Shown: one piece after another, positions 7,975-16,620 of the stretch
Position numbering within the stretch: position 1 is the stretch's first letter
Layout: every line of letters starts with the position of its first letter
NCBI RefSeq assembly: GCF_003259365.1
Contig: NZ_QLLY01000003.1
Location: 62,001-126,000 of the forward strand
Direction: 5' to 3'
DNA: 64,000 nt
Origin: Streptomyces sp. PsTaAH-137
GTDB lineage: Bacteria > Actinomycetota > Actinomycetes > Streptomycetales > Streptomycetaceae
Translations under genes and position numbers: made by a program
The notes under the pieces: generated by a model
The model's database searches: none
Seen by the model: the letters and a program-made list of their open reading frames with translations, nothing else
What the model was told of the DNA's origin: nothing

Positions 7975-8675
7975 GCGGAGCCCTGGTCGCGGAGGATGTA
8001 GCCGATTCCGCGCCGGGTCTCGATCAGGCCGGGACCGAGCGCGTCGAGTTTGCGGCGCAGGTACGAGATGTAGGTCTTCAGCACTCCGTGGTCGCCTTCG
8101 CCGAAGTCCCACACGTGTTCCAGGAGCTGCTCGTGGGTGAGCACCCGGTTGCGGTTGAGCATCAGATGGCGCAGGAGCTTGTACTCGGTGGGCGAGAGGT
8201 CCACGAGAACCCCGGCCCGGCGCACCTCGTACGTCTCGGTGTTCATCTCCACGTCCCCGCAGACGAGCAGCCGGGGCTCGGCACGGCTCTCGCCGCGGCG
8301 CAGGACGGCGCGGACCCGGGCGGCGACCTCGGCGAGCCGGAACGGCTTGGTGATGTAGTCGTCGGCGCCGAGGTCGAGGCCGCCCACGATGTCCTGCCCG
8401 CTCTCGCGCGCCGTCAGGAAGATCACGGGGGTCGCCGCGCCGGCCTGCCGCAGCCGCCGTACGACCTCGAACCCGTCGATGTCGGGCAGCATGACATCGA
8501 GCAGCACGAGGTGCGGGGCGTGCTCGCGGACCGCGGCGAGGGCGGCGAGCCCGGCCGCCGCCCGGTCCACCTCGTACCCGAGGAACTCCAGCGAGGTGGC
8601 GAGGACGTCCAGGATGGCCGGCTCGTCGTCGACGACGAGGAGCCGGGTGCCGGGCGGGACCTCCGGTGCGTTCAT
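7971..8675 (-). CDS. OmpR/PhoB-family response regulator
   Basis: The 234-residue protein has a receiver domain with the acidic pair VVDDEP near the N terminus, the phosphorylation site Asp60 in LVLLDVMLPD, a conserved Thr in FLTAR and Lys in DYITKPF. A C-terminal winged helix ends in the typical TYISYLRRKLD...RGIGYIL. It is a DNA-binding transcription regulator paired with the adjacent kinase. A good AAAGGAGG ribosome-binding site precedes the ATG at 8675. It overlaps the upstream DUF6328 gene by an ATGA junction and the downstream kinase by a GTGA junction. Confidence 0.94.
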   Translation of the reverse strand: MNAPEVPPGTRLLVVDDEPAILDVLATSLEFLGYEVDRAAAGLAALAAVREHAPHLVLLDVMLPDIDGFEVVRRLRQAGAATPVIFLTARESGQDIVGGLDLGADDYITKPFRLAEVAARVRAVLRRGESRAEPRLLVCGDVEMNTETYEVRRAGVLVDLSPTEYKLLRHLMLNRNRVLTHEQLLEHVWDFGEGDHGVLKTYISYLRRKLDALGPGLIETRRGIGYILRDQGSA

Positions 8676-9205
8676 CCCGGTGTCCTCCTTTCACGGCGCG
8701 CGGAGCGCTTCTTCAGGTACAGCGGAAGGCCGTACCAGCACAGAGCGAACCAGACAAGGATCGCTCCCGCGAGGATCTCGGCGAGCAGATCCGGCAGCAC
8801 CACGTGGAGGATCAGGAGCACCGTGCCACTGATGGTGAGCGACAGGAGCACCAGGCCGGTCACCATCAGCCGCCCGGCGACCGTCACCAGATCGTCCTTC
8901 ATCCGCTCGCCGGTCAGGAGCCGGTGCAGCGCCACCGGGGCTATCAGCGCGCCGGTGGCGGCCGCTCCGAGGATCACGGTGGCCACGTAGACGTTGGTGT
9001 CGAAGGTGCCGAGGCCGTCGAAGCGTGAGGTGAACGCCACACTGAGCAGGAAGCCGAAGAGGATCTGCACTCCCGTCTGGGCGACCCTAGTCTCCTGGAG
9101 CACCTCGGCCCACCGGCGGTTGGCCCGCTCGTGCGCCTCCTCCTGGGCACTCTCCGGGCTCGTCCCCGCGGCCGTGTCCGGTCTCGCGCTCTCGTCCGTG
9201 CTCAT
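8672..9205 (-). CDS. DUF6328 membrane protein
   Basis: The product (about 177 residues) has a charged N-terminal helix (EEAHERANRRWAEVLQETRVAQTG) followed by four hydrophobic segments, the layout of the actinobacterial DUF6328 family. The preferred start is the ATG at 9205, which is preceded by GAAGGAGG; an in-frame ATG seven codons upstream would swallow that site. It is the first gene of an operon with the response regulator and kinase, and its stop overlaps the regulator's start (ATGA). A role in sensing or membrane homeostasis with this two-component system is possible but inferred from context only. Confidence 0.85.
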   Translation of the reverse strand: MSTDESARPDTAAGTSPESAQEEAHERANRRWAEVLQETRVAQTGVQILFGFLLSVAFTSRFDGLGTFDTNVYVATVILGAAATGALIAPVALHRLLTGERMKDDLVTVAGRLMVTGLVLLSLTISGTVLLILHVVLPDLLAEILAGAILVWFALCWYGLPLYLKKRSARRERRTPG

Positions 9206-9408
9206 CGGCGCCTCCTTCGTAGACACCTCTGATGCCCGCAGTCCTCGCGCTTACGTACGCACCGCACACGGAGTGAACGACTCGTCCGGAACGGATTGTC
9301 CGGTGACCGGCGGAAAGCGAGTACCGTTCCCGTTGACGGCGCGCGGCGCCGTCCCGCGCCCGACGGCTCGCCCACAGCGCCGCTCCCCTGCAGACAGGCA
9401 GTTTCCCG

Positions 9409-10383
9409 TTGGTTGACGTCGACCCACCGTCCGAGGACCCGGGCGGTCACGAGTCCGTCGTGGCACACGGGGAGAACCGGGTGCTTCAGGCGCTGCACGA
9501 CCTGTACGGCATGGGGGTCGGGCTGCAGGATCTGCACAGTGGTTCCCAGCTGATGATCCAGCGTTCCCAGCGCGGTGCCGTGGCGGTGGACCGCGTCATG
9601 TCCAACAGCAGGTTCTCCTTCGACGCCGGTCCCATCGACAGCCTCATGGTGCTGCATCTGCGCGGCGGGACGTACGAGACGACGACGGGCGGCGTCTCCG
9701 CGCACGTGGCCGGCTGGGAGCCGCTGATCGCCTTCCAGCCGGGCAGCAACGCCATCGGCACCGTGGATCACATGGACACGCGCACGATCACCATCGACAT
9801 GGACCTGGTGCGCTCGGTGAGCGACACCGCGCACGACGACCGGCGGCGGCTGCGCTTCACCAGCCTCACCGCGCCCTCGCACGGACTGCGTCAGGCGTGG
9901 ATGACGACCGCCGACTACGCGGCCCGCGCCCTGGAGACGGAGAGCGCGGCGAACCCCCTGTTCCACGACACCGTGGCCCGCGCCCTGGCCGGCACCGCGC
10001 TCGCCGTGTTCCCCAACACCTTCGAGCTGGACGATCTGCACTACACCCGGGCGGGGTTCGTGGGCGCGGCGACCGTGCGGCGTGCCCAGGCCTTCGTGGA
10101 GGCGTGTGCCGCGGAACCGCTGACGCCCGCCGTCGTCGCCGCGCACGTCCAGCTGTCCGCGGCGGCGCTCGAGGACGGGTTCCGCCGGCATCTCTCCTGT
10201 TCGGTCATGGACTTCGTCACGCGGCTCCGGCTGCGCCGGGCCCATGAGGAGCTGGCCGCCCTCCCCGCCGGGACCTCGGTCGCGCAGGTGTCGGCCCGGT
10301 GGGGCTGGACCAGCCACCGGCGGTTCGTGGACGACTACCGCAGGGTCTACGGCGAGATCCCCCGGCAGCGCACCGGGGCGTGA
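9409..10383 (+). CDS. AraC-family transcriptional regulator
   Basis: The 324-residue protein has an N-terminal region of about 190 residues resembling the AraC-binding-like sensor domain found in streptomycete regulators. The C-terminal helix-turn-helix region runs over about residues 215-322, with the conserved LRLRRAHEEL segment and the second HTH ending DDYRRVYGEIPRQ. The annotated TTG start has a weak ribosome-binding site, so the true start may be a few codons later. It stands alone, convergent with the response regulator/phosphatase gene that ends at 10393. The effector is unknown. Confidence 0.88.
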   Translation: MVDVDPPSEDPGGHESVVAHGENRVLQALHDLYGMGVGLQDLHSGSQLMIQRSQRGAVAVDRVMSNSRFSFDAGPIDSLMVLHLRGGTYETTTGGVSAHVAGWEPLIAFQPGSNAIGTVDHMDTRTITIDMDLVRSVSDTAHDDRRRLRFTSLTAPSHGLRQAWMTTADYAARALETESAANPLFHDTVARALAGTALAVFPNTFELDDLHYTRAGFVGAATVRRAQAFVEACAAEPLTPAVVAAHVQLSAAALEDGFRRHLSCSVMDFVTRLRLRRAHEELAALPAGTSVAQVSARWGWTSHRRFVDDYRRVYGEIPRQRTGA

Positions 10384-10392
10384 CGGTACGGG

Positions 10393-11973
10393 CTATCGTC
10401 CGGGAGCCGTAGGGCCCACGGAGACGACCATGAGGGCGATGTCGTCGCGGCCGTCGGGCGGCAGGTTCCTGAGGAGGTGCTCACACATGTCCTCGGGGGC
10501 GCGGGGGCCCTTCACCGCGATCGCGGAGAGACGGGAGAGCGAGGTGTCGATGTCCTCGTCGCGCCGCTCGACGAGACCGTCCGTGATCATCATCAGGAGG
10601 TCTCCCTCGGTGACGGCGACGCGCGTCGCGGGCGGCTGCTTCAGGCCGAGCCCCAGCAGCGGGCCGTGGTCCCGAAGATAGGTCTCGTCGGCATCCCTGA
10701 GCAGCAGCGGCGGCAGATGTCCCGCGTTGGCGACGTGGAGCACAGGGGCCCCGTCCTCGACGAGCATGATGCACAGGGTGAGCGTCGCACCGCGGGCCAC
10801 GGTCCGCAGGAGCATGTCCAGGCGCTCCAGGATCACGTGCGGAGGGTGGCCCTCCAGGGCGTACGCGCGCAGGCCGTGCCGGATCTGCCCCATGACCATC
10901 GCGGCTTCCAGCGAGTGCCCGGCGACGTCGCCGACGGCGACCATGACGCCGGACGGCGTGGTCAGGGCCTCGTAGAAGTCCCCGCCGATCTCGGCGTGTT
11001 CGCTCGCCGGCAGATACCGGACCGCGAGCCGGGCGCGCGGTGTGTCGGGCAGCTTCTCGGGGAGGAACGAGCGCTGGAGGGTCAGAGCGAGGTTGTGCTC
11101 CTCGCTGTAGGTGCGCAGGGTCTCCAGGGCGAGCGCGGTGGTGTGGGTGACCTGGGCGAGGAGTTCCGCGTCCTGCTCCTCGCCGTCCGTCGTGGCGTGC
11201 GGCTGCGCGACGGGTACGGAGATGCAGGTGGGGGGACGGCCGCTCTTCGTGCGGGCGGCCGCGAGGAGGTGACGGCCGCCGTCGCCGGGCGACACGTACG
11301 GCATCACATGGACACCGCTGCCCTTCAGGGCGGCCGCCACGGTGTCGAGGCCCGACCCGTCGGGGGCCGGAGCGTCCGGGTGGCGACGGGTGTGCACGGT
11401 GCCGTCGGGGGCGGTGAGCCGGACGACGGCCGGGCGGTCGAGAACAGCGGCCGCGCCGACGGCCGCCGCCTCGGCCAGGTGCGGGGCGTCGGGAGCGCTG
11501 TAGAGGGAGAGGGTGGTCCGGTGCAGCTGGTGCAGGCGCTCGGCGAGCGTCTCGGCGCGGCGGCGGGCCCGGGTGTAGCGCAGGGTCGCCGAGAGGGTGG
11601 CGATCAGTTCGTCGGGGGCGACGGGTTCGGTGAGGTAGGCGTCGGCGCCCCGGTTCAGGCCCTGGGTGCGGTCGTGGACGGAGACCGCGGTCGCGGAGAT
11701 GTGCAGGACCGGGACCCAGGCCGTGCGCGGTGAGGCCTTGACGCGCTCGCACACCTCGAAGCCCGTCATGTCCGGGAGCTGTACGTCGATGATGGCGGCG
11801 TCCGGGACCCGGGGCGTGTGCCGAAGCACCTCCAGGGCCTGCGTGCCGTCCTCCGCCTCCAGGGTCTCGTGGCCGGCCCGGCGCAGGGTGGTGCCCAGGA
11901 CGTAGCGGGTGATGGGGTTGTCGTCGACGACCAGGACGAGGGCGGGGCCTCCGTCGGATGCGGAGTGCGTCAT
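10393..11973 (-). CDS. Response regulator fused to PP2C (SpoIIE/RsbU-type) phosphatase
   Basis: The 526-residue product starts with a receiver domain (VVDDNP, phosphorylation site Asp63 in AIIDVQLPD). It continues through a linker and a GAF-like region of about 160 residues and ends in a PP2C-type serine phosphatase domain with the metal-binding motifs IGGDFYEA, VGDVAGHS and DGRDDIAL. Such proteins dephosphorylate STAS antagonists when activated by phosphorylation, freeing them to bind anti-sigma kinases. It is the last gene of the six-gene rsb operon. Its ATG overlaps the stop of the hybrid kinase gene (ATGA at 11970-11973), so the kinase is very likely its phosphodonor. Likely targets are one or more STAS proteins encoded nearby. 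Confidence 0.92.
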   Translation of the reverse strand: MTHSASDGGPALVLVVDDNPITRYVLGTTLRRAGHETLEAEDGTQALEVLRHTPRVPDAAIIDVQLPDMTGFEVCERVKASPRTAWVPVLHISATAVSVHDRTQGLNRGADAYLTEPVAPDELIATLSATLRYTRARRRAETLAERLHQLHRTTLSLYSAPDAPHLAEAAAVGAAAVLDRPAVVRLTAPDGTVHTRRHPDAPAPDGSGLDTVAAALKGSGVHVMPYVSPGDGGRHLLAAARTKSGRPPTCISVPVAQPHATTDGEEQDAELLAQVTHTTALALETLRTYSEEHNLALTLQRSFLPEKLPDTPRARLAVRYLPASEHAEIGGDFYEALTTPSGVMVAVGDVAGHSLEAAMVMGQIRHGLRAYALEGHPPHVILERLDMLLRTVARGATLTLCIMLVEDGAPVLHVANAGHLPPLLLRDADETYLRDHGPLLGLGLKQPPATRVAVTEGDLLMMITDGLVERRDEDIDTSLSRLSAIAVKGPRAPEDMCEHLLRNLPPDGRDDIALMVVSVGPTAPGR

Positions 11974-13760
11974 GGCCGGGGGGCGTCCTTCCCGGGTTCG
12001 GCCCCGGGGGCGGGACCGGCGTCGGGGAACAGCGCGGCGGCCAGGGCGGCTGCGGTGGCACGGGCCTTGGGCAGGACGGTGCGGCCGCGCAGCCGTGCCC
12101 GGTCGATCTCCGCGAGGTCGGCCGAGGAGAGCACCGCCACGGGCAGGTCCCGGGTGTCGGGGTCGGCGTCCAGGGCCGACAGCAGCGCGTAGCCGTCCGG
12201 GGACGGCATCATCAGGTCGAGGAGCACGGCGTCGGGGCGGGTCCGGCGGATCGTCTCCAGGGCCTGTCCGCTGTCGGTCACCTCCGTGTGCCGCCGGGCC
12301 AGTTCGCGCAGGGCGGGGCGCAGGGCGGCCAGGGACGCGGGGTCGTCGTCCACGACCACCAGCGAGTCGATCGGGAGCCGCGGGGACGGGGCGGCGGGGG
12401 TCGGTGCGGGCGGCAGGGCGGGCAGTTCCACCGTCGCCCGGGTGCCGTGGCCCGGCCGGCTCGTCAGGGTGAGGCGGCCGCCGAGGATGCCGGTCAGCCG
12501 GCGGGCGTAGGGCAGCCCGAGGCCGGTGCCCGCTCTGCCGCGCTGGTGCACGCCCCGTACCTGGTAGAACTCCTCGAAGACCTTCTCCAGTTGGTCCTCG
12601 GGGATGCCCACGCCGGTGTCGTGGACGGTCCAGACGCACCAGTCCCGGTCCCCGCGGCGTTCCCGGGTGAACGTGAGACCCACCTCGCCGTGCTCGGTGA
12701 ACTTCAGGGCGTTGGACAGGACGTTGCGCAGGACGCGGGTGAGGATCACCTCGTCGGTGACCAGGGTGCACTCCCCCTGCGGATCGTCGATGCGCAGCCG
12801 CACGCCCTCGCGGGTCATGCCCTGCATCGTGCCCCTCAGCAGGTGGTGGAGTGTGCGCAGGTCGACCGGCGCACAGTGCGGATCGAGCCGGCCCGACTCC
12901 GCCTTGGCGACGTCCAGCAGCTCCTCCACGAGGGCGAGCATGGTGGTGCCCGACGCCGAGATCATCGTGATCTGCTGACGTTGCTCGGGGGTCAGCTCCG
13001 GCGAGTCGGGGGCGAGCAGCAGCCGGGCCAGGGCGATCACCGAGTTGATGGGCGAGCGCAGCTCGTGGCTGACGTTGGCCCAGAACCGGGTCTTGCTCTG
13101 CGACGCGAGTCTCAACTGACGGGACTTGTCCTCGAGCTCCGCGTAGAGGGCGACGACGCCGGTGTTGGTCTCCTCCAGTTCGCGGGACAGCTCGGAGTAC
13201 ATGGCCACGACGCCGCTGTTGGTCTCCTCCAGCTCGGCGTTGAGCCGGGTCAGTTCCTCCTGCTGGCCGCGGGATTCGTCCAGGGCCGCCAGCAGGTTCC
13301 TGTTCTGCAGCCGCAGCACCTCTTCCAGGTCGACGCCGTCGACGGTGTGCAGGGCGGTGCGGCAGGCGGCCGCCGCCTCGTCCGGGCGGTCGGCCGCGAG
13401 GGGCGTCCGCTGAGCGAAGAGCACTCCTCGGCCGTCAAGGTCGGGCGTCACCGCGTCCAGCAGCCGCCCGGCGGCCGCCGCGATCCGCGGGGAGAGCGTC
13501 CGCGGTTCGGTCCAGGCCAGCCGCGCCTCGACCTGTATCCCGTGGTCCACGACCGCCAGGCCCAGGTGGCCGCTCAGTCCGGGCGTCCGCAGCAGATCCT
13601 GGCCGGCCTCGCTGAGCACGGTCACCATGCGCACCAGGTCCTGCCCGCGGACCCCGGCGGCCCGGCAGACGGCCTGGAGACACCGGCGCAGCATCAGGAC
13701 GGACTGCTGGTCGTCCAGGGCGGTGGCGTACAGCTCGTACGCCACCGGTGCGCCGTTCAT
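11970..13760 (-). CDS. Hybrid histidine kinase with coiled coil and C-terminal receiver
   Basis: The 596-residue soluble protein has an N-terminal region of about 145 residues that resembles an HATPase-like sensor module. A coiled coil follows in which a 15-residue unit (LEETN-x-GVVA-x-Y-x-EL) is repeated with an 18-residue period at 177-191 and 195-209. Next come HisKA (His232 in ANVSHELRSP), a catalytic domain (NVLSNALKF, DTGVGIP, GTGLGLPYA) and a receiver domain (VVDDDP, LLDLMMPSPDG). It has no membrane segment, so it senses a cytoplasmic signal, probably through the upstream stressosome-like proteins. Both ends overlap neighbours by 4 bases. Phosphotransfer to the downstream regulator/phosphatase is inferred. 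Confidence 0.9.
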   Translation of the reverse strand: MNGAPVAYELYATALDDQQSVLMLRRCLQAVCRAAGVRGQDLVRMVTVLSEAGQDLLRTPGLSGHLGLAVVDHGIQVEARLAWTEPRTLSPRIAAAAGRLLDAVTPDLDGRGVLFAQRTPLAADRPDEAAAACRTALHTVDGVDLEEVLRLQNRNLLAALDESRGQQEELTRLNAELEETNSGVVAMYSELSRELEETNTGVVALYAELEDKSRQLRLASQSKTRFWANVSHELRSPINSVIALARLLLAPDSPELTPEQRQQITMISASGTTMLALVEELLDVAKAESGRLDPHCAPVDLRTLHHLLRGTMQGMTREGVRLRIDDPQGECTLVTDEVILTRVLRNVLSNALKFTEHGEVGLTFTRERRGDRDWCVWTVHDTGVGIPEDQLEKVFEEFYQVRGVHQRGRAGTGLGLPYARRLTGILGGRLTLTSRPGHGTRATVELPALPPAPTPAAPSPRLPIDSLVVVDDDPASLAALRPALRELARRHTEVTDSGQALETIRRTRPDAVLLDLMMPSPDGYALLSALDADPDTRDLPVAVLSSADLAEIDRARLRGRTVLPKARATAAALAAALFPDAGPAPGAEPGKDAPRP

Positions 13761-14818
13761 CGGCGCGCCGCGGGGACCACGACGATCCCCGCGTCGTCGC
13801 GACGCAGGCCCGCCTGGTTGAGGATCTGCCCGGCGATCACCGACGGGTGGCGGGTGAGCAGTCCCGGCAGGTCGGTGGGTGACCAGCGCTGGTGCAGGCC
13901 GTCGGAGTGCATGACCAGGGCCGACCCCGGTGTCAGGTCGGCCGAGTAGGTACGGGTCGTCGGCATCTGCACCCCTACGATGCCGGGGTGCGACAGCAGG
14001 GCCGAGCGCCGGTCGTGCTCCACGACGAACGCGCTGATGTTGCCGATCCCGCACAGGGTCACCCGCCCGGCGCGCCGGTCGACCTCGGCCACGGCCAGGG
14101 CCGCTCCGCGGCTGCCGCGGAGTCCCTCGTGCAGTTGGGAGACGATGTCGCGCGGCTGCTCGGCCGCCGTCTCGCGGAAGATCTGGCGTGCCCGGTCGCT
14201 GACCCGGGCGGCCAGCGGCCCGTGACCGAGTCCGTCGCACATGAGGACCGTGAGGAGCCCGGGCTCGCTCCCGTCGGCCGGAGCGACGGCGCGCACCGCC
14301 CAGGTGTCACCGCAGACGGTCTCGCCGCTGATCGGGCGGGTCAGTCCGGCGGCCACGGGGCGCGAGCCCCACCCGTCGGCGGTGGCGGGCCGGGGGCGTT
14401 CCGCACGGAACCGCGCGAGCAGGGCCGTGCCGCGCCCCGGCAGCGAGTGCAGGTCGAAGGTGTCGGCGAGCCGCTCGATGGCGCCCAGGCCGATCCCGAG
14501 AGTTCCGGTGCTGGAGTGCCCGTCGCGGACGGCGCCGGCCACGTCGGCCATGCCGGGGCCCGTGTCGAGGCACAGGCACTCCACCTCCACGCGGCCGTCG
14601 GTCCGGCTGGGTCGCAGGACGATCGCACCGTCCTCGGCATGCCGCAGGAGATTCGTCGCGATCTCGGTCACGGCCAGCGAGACGTCGGCGATCCGGCGGT
14701 CGGTGAACCCGACGCGGCGGGCCAGTGCCGTCGCCTCGCGACGCGCCGACGCGGCCAGCGCGTCCCCGGCGCGCAACCACACCACGTCCTCGGGTTCGGT
14801 CACCGAGGCTCTGCTCAC
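13757..14818 (-). CDS. RsbT-like kinase fused to PP2C phosphatase (RsbX-like)
   Basis: The 353-residue protein combines an N-terminal HATPase of the RsbT/RsbW type (N box AVTEIATNLLRH, D-T-G-P-G-M box, GIGLGAIERLAD loop) with a C-terminal PP2C-like phosphatase domain (LMCDGLGHG, HSDGL). In Bacillus the separate RsbX phosphatase resets the stressosome by dephosphorylating RsbS and RsbR; here the phosphatase part probably does the same. The start is the GTG at 14818, overlapping the rsbT stop in a GTGA junction, and the stop overlaps the hybrid kinase start in ATGA. The fusion puts kinase-like and phosphatase activity in one chain. The domain call is strong; the substrate assignment follows from gene order. 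Confidence 0.88.
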   Translation of the reverse strand: MSRASVTEPEDVVWLRAGDALAASARREATALARRVGFTDRRIADVSLAVTEIATNLLRHAEDGAIVLRPSRTDGRVEVECLCLDTGPGMADVAGAVRDGHSSTGTLGIGLGAIERLADTFDLHSLPGRGTALLARFRAERPRPATADGWGSRPVAAGLTRPISGETVCGDTWAVRAVAPADGSEPGLLTVLMCDGLGHGPLAARVSDRARQIFRETAAEQPRDIVSQLHEGLRGSRGAALAVAEVDRRAGRVTLCGIGNISAFVVEHDRRSALLSHPGIVGVQMPTTRTYSADLTPGSALVMHSDGLHQRWSPTDLPGLLTRHPSVIAGQILNQAGLRRDDAGIVVVPAARR

Positions 14819-15234
14819 CGGTTCCACTTGACCACGCTCACGGTGGTGCCCTGCGGTCCGGTCTTCAGGTCGAACTCGTCGACGAGACGCCGGGCACCGC
14901 TGAGTCCCAGGCCCATGCCGCCGCCCGAGGTCCAGCCGTCGGTGAGGGCCAGCTCCAGGTTCTCGATGCCGGGGCCCTCGTCGCGGAACTCCACCCAGAC
15001 GCCGGTCCGGCTGTCCTTCGCGGTGACGCGGACCCGGATGACGCCACCGTGCCCGTAGAGCAGCATGTTGCGCCCGAGCTCGCTGGCGGCGGTGACGAGC
15101 TTCGTCTGGTGCACCAGGGACAGGCCCGCCTGCTGTGCCAGGGTGCGCACGAGCTGGCGGGCGGCGACCACGTCGGCGTTGCGGACGACGGTGACCGTCT
15201 CGGTCGGGGCGGAGTCGGCCTCGTGGTCGTTCAC
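14815..15234 (-). CDS. rsbT: RsbT-type serine/threonine kinase (stressosome switch)
   Basis: The 139-residue single-domain kinase has an intact N box (ASELGRNMLLYGHGG), the DEGPGI box and the glycine-rich GGGMGLGLSGARRL loop. RsbT proteins sit on the RsbR/RsbS stressosome, phosphorylate both on stress and then leave to activate a PP2C phosphatase. The gene follows rsbS with an ATGA overlap and precedes the kinase/phosphatase fusion with a GTGA overlap, so equal production of the parts is expected. The length matches the Bacillus protein. Its downstream target is probably the PP2C phosphatase at 10393-11973 or another phosphatase outside the window. Confidence 0.93.
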   Translation of the reverse strand: MNDHEADSAPTETVTVVRNADVVAARQLVRTLAQQAGLSLVHQTKLVTAASELGRNMLLYGHGGVIRVRVTAKDSRTGVWVEFRDEGPGIENLELALTDGWTSGGGMGLGLSGARRLVDEFDLKTGPQGTTVSVVKWNR

Positions 15235-15608
15235 GGCCGTACGCCGCGCTCGGGTCGCGAGCCGCGCAGCAGCGCGAGGCCCTGTTCGAGGTTGAGCGCG
15301 GTGCGGACGCCGTTGAGCGAGAGTCCCAGCTCCACGAGGGTGATGGCGACGGCCGGACGCATCCCGCAGACGATCGTCGTGGCGCCGAGGATCCGGGAGA
15401 TCGAGGCGATGGTCGCGAGCATGCGGCCGACGAACGAGTCGACGATCTCCACGGCGGAGATGTCGATGATGACGCCGCGCGCGCCGGAGGCGACGATCCG
15501 CTCGGACAGGTCCTCCTGGAGATCGAGGACCGTCTGGTCCTCCAGATCCGTCTGGATCGACACCAGCAGGACGTCACCGATCTTCATGATCGGAACGCGG
15601 TCGCTCAC
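15231..15608 (-). CDS. rsbS: RsbS-type STAS protein (stressosome core)
   Basis: The 125-residue STAS protein begins with the IPIMKI/LLVSIQTDLEDQT pattern shared with Bacillus RsbS and carries the acceptor serine Ser58 in VDSFVGRML, one residue from the Bacillus numbering. The segment QEDLSERI and the ending LNLEQGL also match. It would form the stressosome core with RsbR and hold RsbT until phosphorylated. It is the second gene of the rsbRST set, with 4-base overlaps on both sides. Confidence 0.94.
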   Translation of the reverse strand: MSDRVPIMKIGDVLLVSIQTDLEDQTVLDLQEDLSERIVASGARGVIIDISAVEIVDSFVGRMLATIASISRILGATTIVCGMRPAVAITLVELGLSLNGVRTALNLEQGLALLRGSRPERGVRP

Positions 15609-16453
15609 AGCGTGCCCTCCGCCAGCAGCCGGCGCTGGCGGTCGGCGTCGGCCAGCGCGAGACGGAGCGCGTCGGCCAGCGTGGCCTTGGTCGGGATGTC
15701 CCCGAACTCCACGCCGAGCGCCACCAGCGTCTGGGCGATCTGCGGGCGGACCCCGGAGATGGTGCAGGTGGCACCCATCATGCGGGCGGCGACCACCGTC
15801 TTCAGCAGATGCTGGGCGACCTGGGTGTCCACCGTGGGGACACCGGTGATGTCGATGATGGCCTGCGTGGAGTTGGAGTCCACGAGCGCCTGGAGCAGCT
15901 TCTCCATGACGACCTGGGTCCGCGCGGAGTCGAGGGTGCCGACGAGCGGCACGCCGACGACGCCCTCCCAGAGCTTCACCACGGGCGTCGACAGCTCCAG
16001 AAGCTGCTCGGCCTGCGAGGAGATGATCTCCTCGCGCGTGCGGGCGTGCTCCTCCACCGTGAAGAGGCCGAGGTCGTCGAGGAGCCGCGCCAGCGCCAGA
16101 TAGGAGCCGACGGCCGTGTCGTCACCGGTGAGGCTGGGCTCCAGCACGTCCTTGAGCGCGAACACGCCGACAGCCGTCTCCGTGGGCGTGAATCCCTGGC
16201 GCGCCCGATTGCGCGACAGCTCCACGAGCAGGCTGCGCACCTCGCCGAAGGCATCCCCCCGGCCGGCCAGGCCGCCCTCCTCGATCGCGCCGGTCAGCGC
16301 GTCGTAGAGCTCGCCGAGCTCGCGGTTGAGCTCGGCCTCGCTCAGCCGCCCGCGCAGCGTCGTGGCCACCGAGCGGACCCACTTCGCCTGGAACTCGTCA
16401 CGCTGCCCCACAAGCAGCTCGTGGAGGCGCTGCGCGCCTGTCTCACTGGTCAC
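15605..16453 (-). CDS. rsbR: RsbR-type stressosome sensor (N-terminal globin-like domain plus STAS)
   Basis: The 282-residue protein has an all-alpha N-terminal sensor domain of about 150 residues, a linker helix and a C-terminal STAS domain. Both threonine positions expected in RsbR are present: Thr210 in VPTVDTQVAQHL and Thr242 in RPQIAQTLV. It is the first gene of the six-gene operon; the GTG at 16453 is preceded by a GAAGGG site. The N-terminal domain usually determines which stress is sensed. No sigma-B-like promoter was seen directly in front of it, so the operon may be expressed constitutively. Confidence 0.93.
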   Translation of the reverse strand: MTSETGAQRLHELLVGQRDEFQAKWVRSVATTLRGRLSEAELNRELGELYDALTGAIEEGGLAGRGDAFGEVRSLLVELSRNRARQGFTPTETAVGVFALKDVLEPSLTGDDTAVGSYLALARLLDDLGLFTVEEHARTREEIISSQAEQLLELSTPVVKLWEGVVGVPLVGTLDSARTQVVMEKLLQALVDSNSTQAIIDITGVPTVDTQVAQHLLKTVVAARMMGATCTISGVRPQIAQTLVALGVEFGDIPTKATLADALRLALADADRQRRLLAEGTL

Positions 16454-16620
16454 GTCGGCCCTTCAGACTGGTCGATCAAATGGTCAATGCCGGGTGAGGA
16501 TACGCCATAGGAACAGACGTCCGACCAGCACTCTCGATATCGGGACATCTCCGAACCCGGGCCGATCGCGGAGGACTTTCCGTGCGCGGCGGGAACACCT
16601 GCCGCGCACGCGGAACCGGC

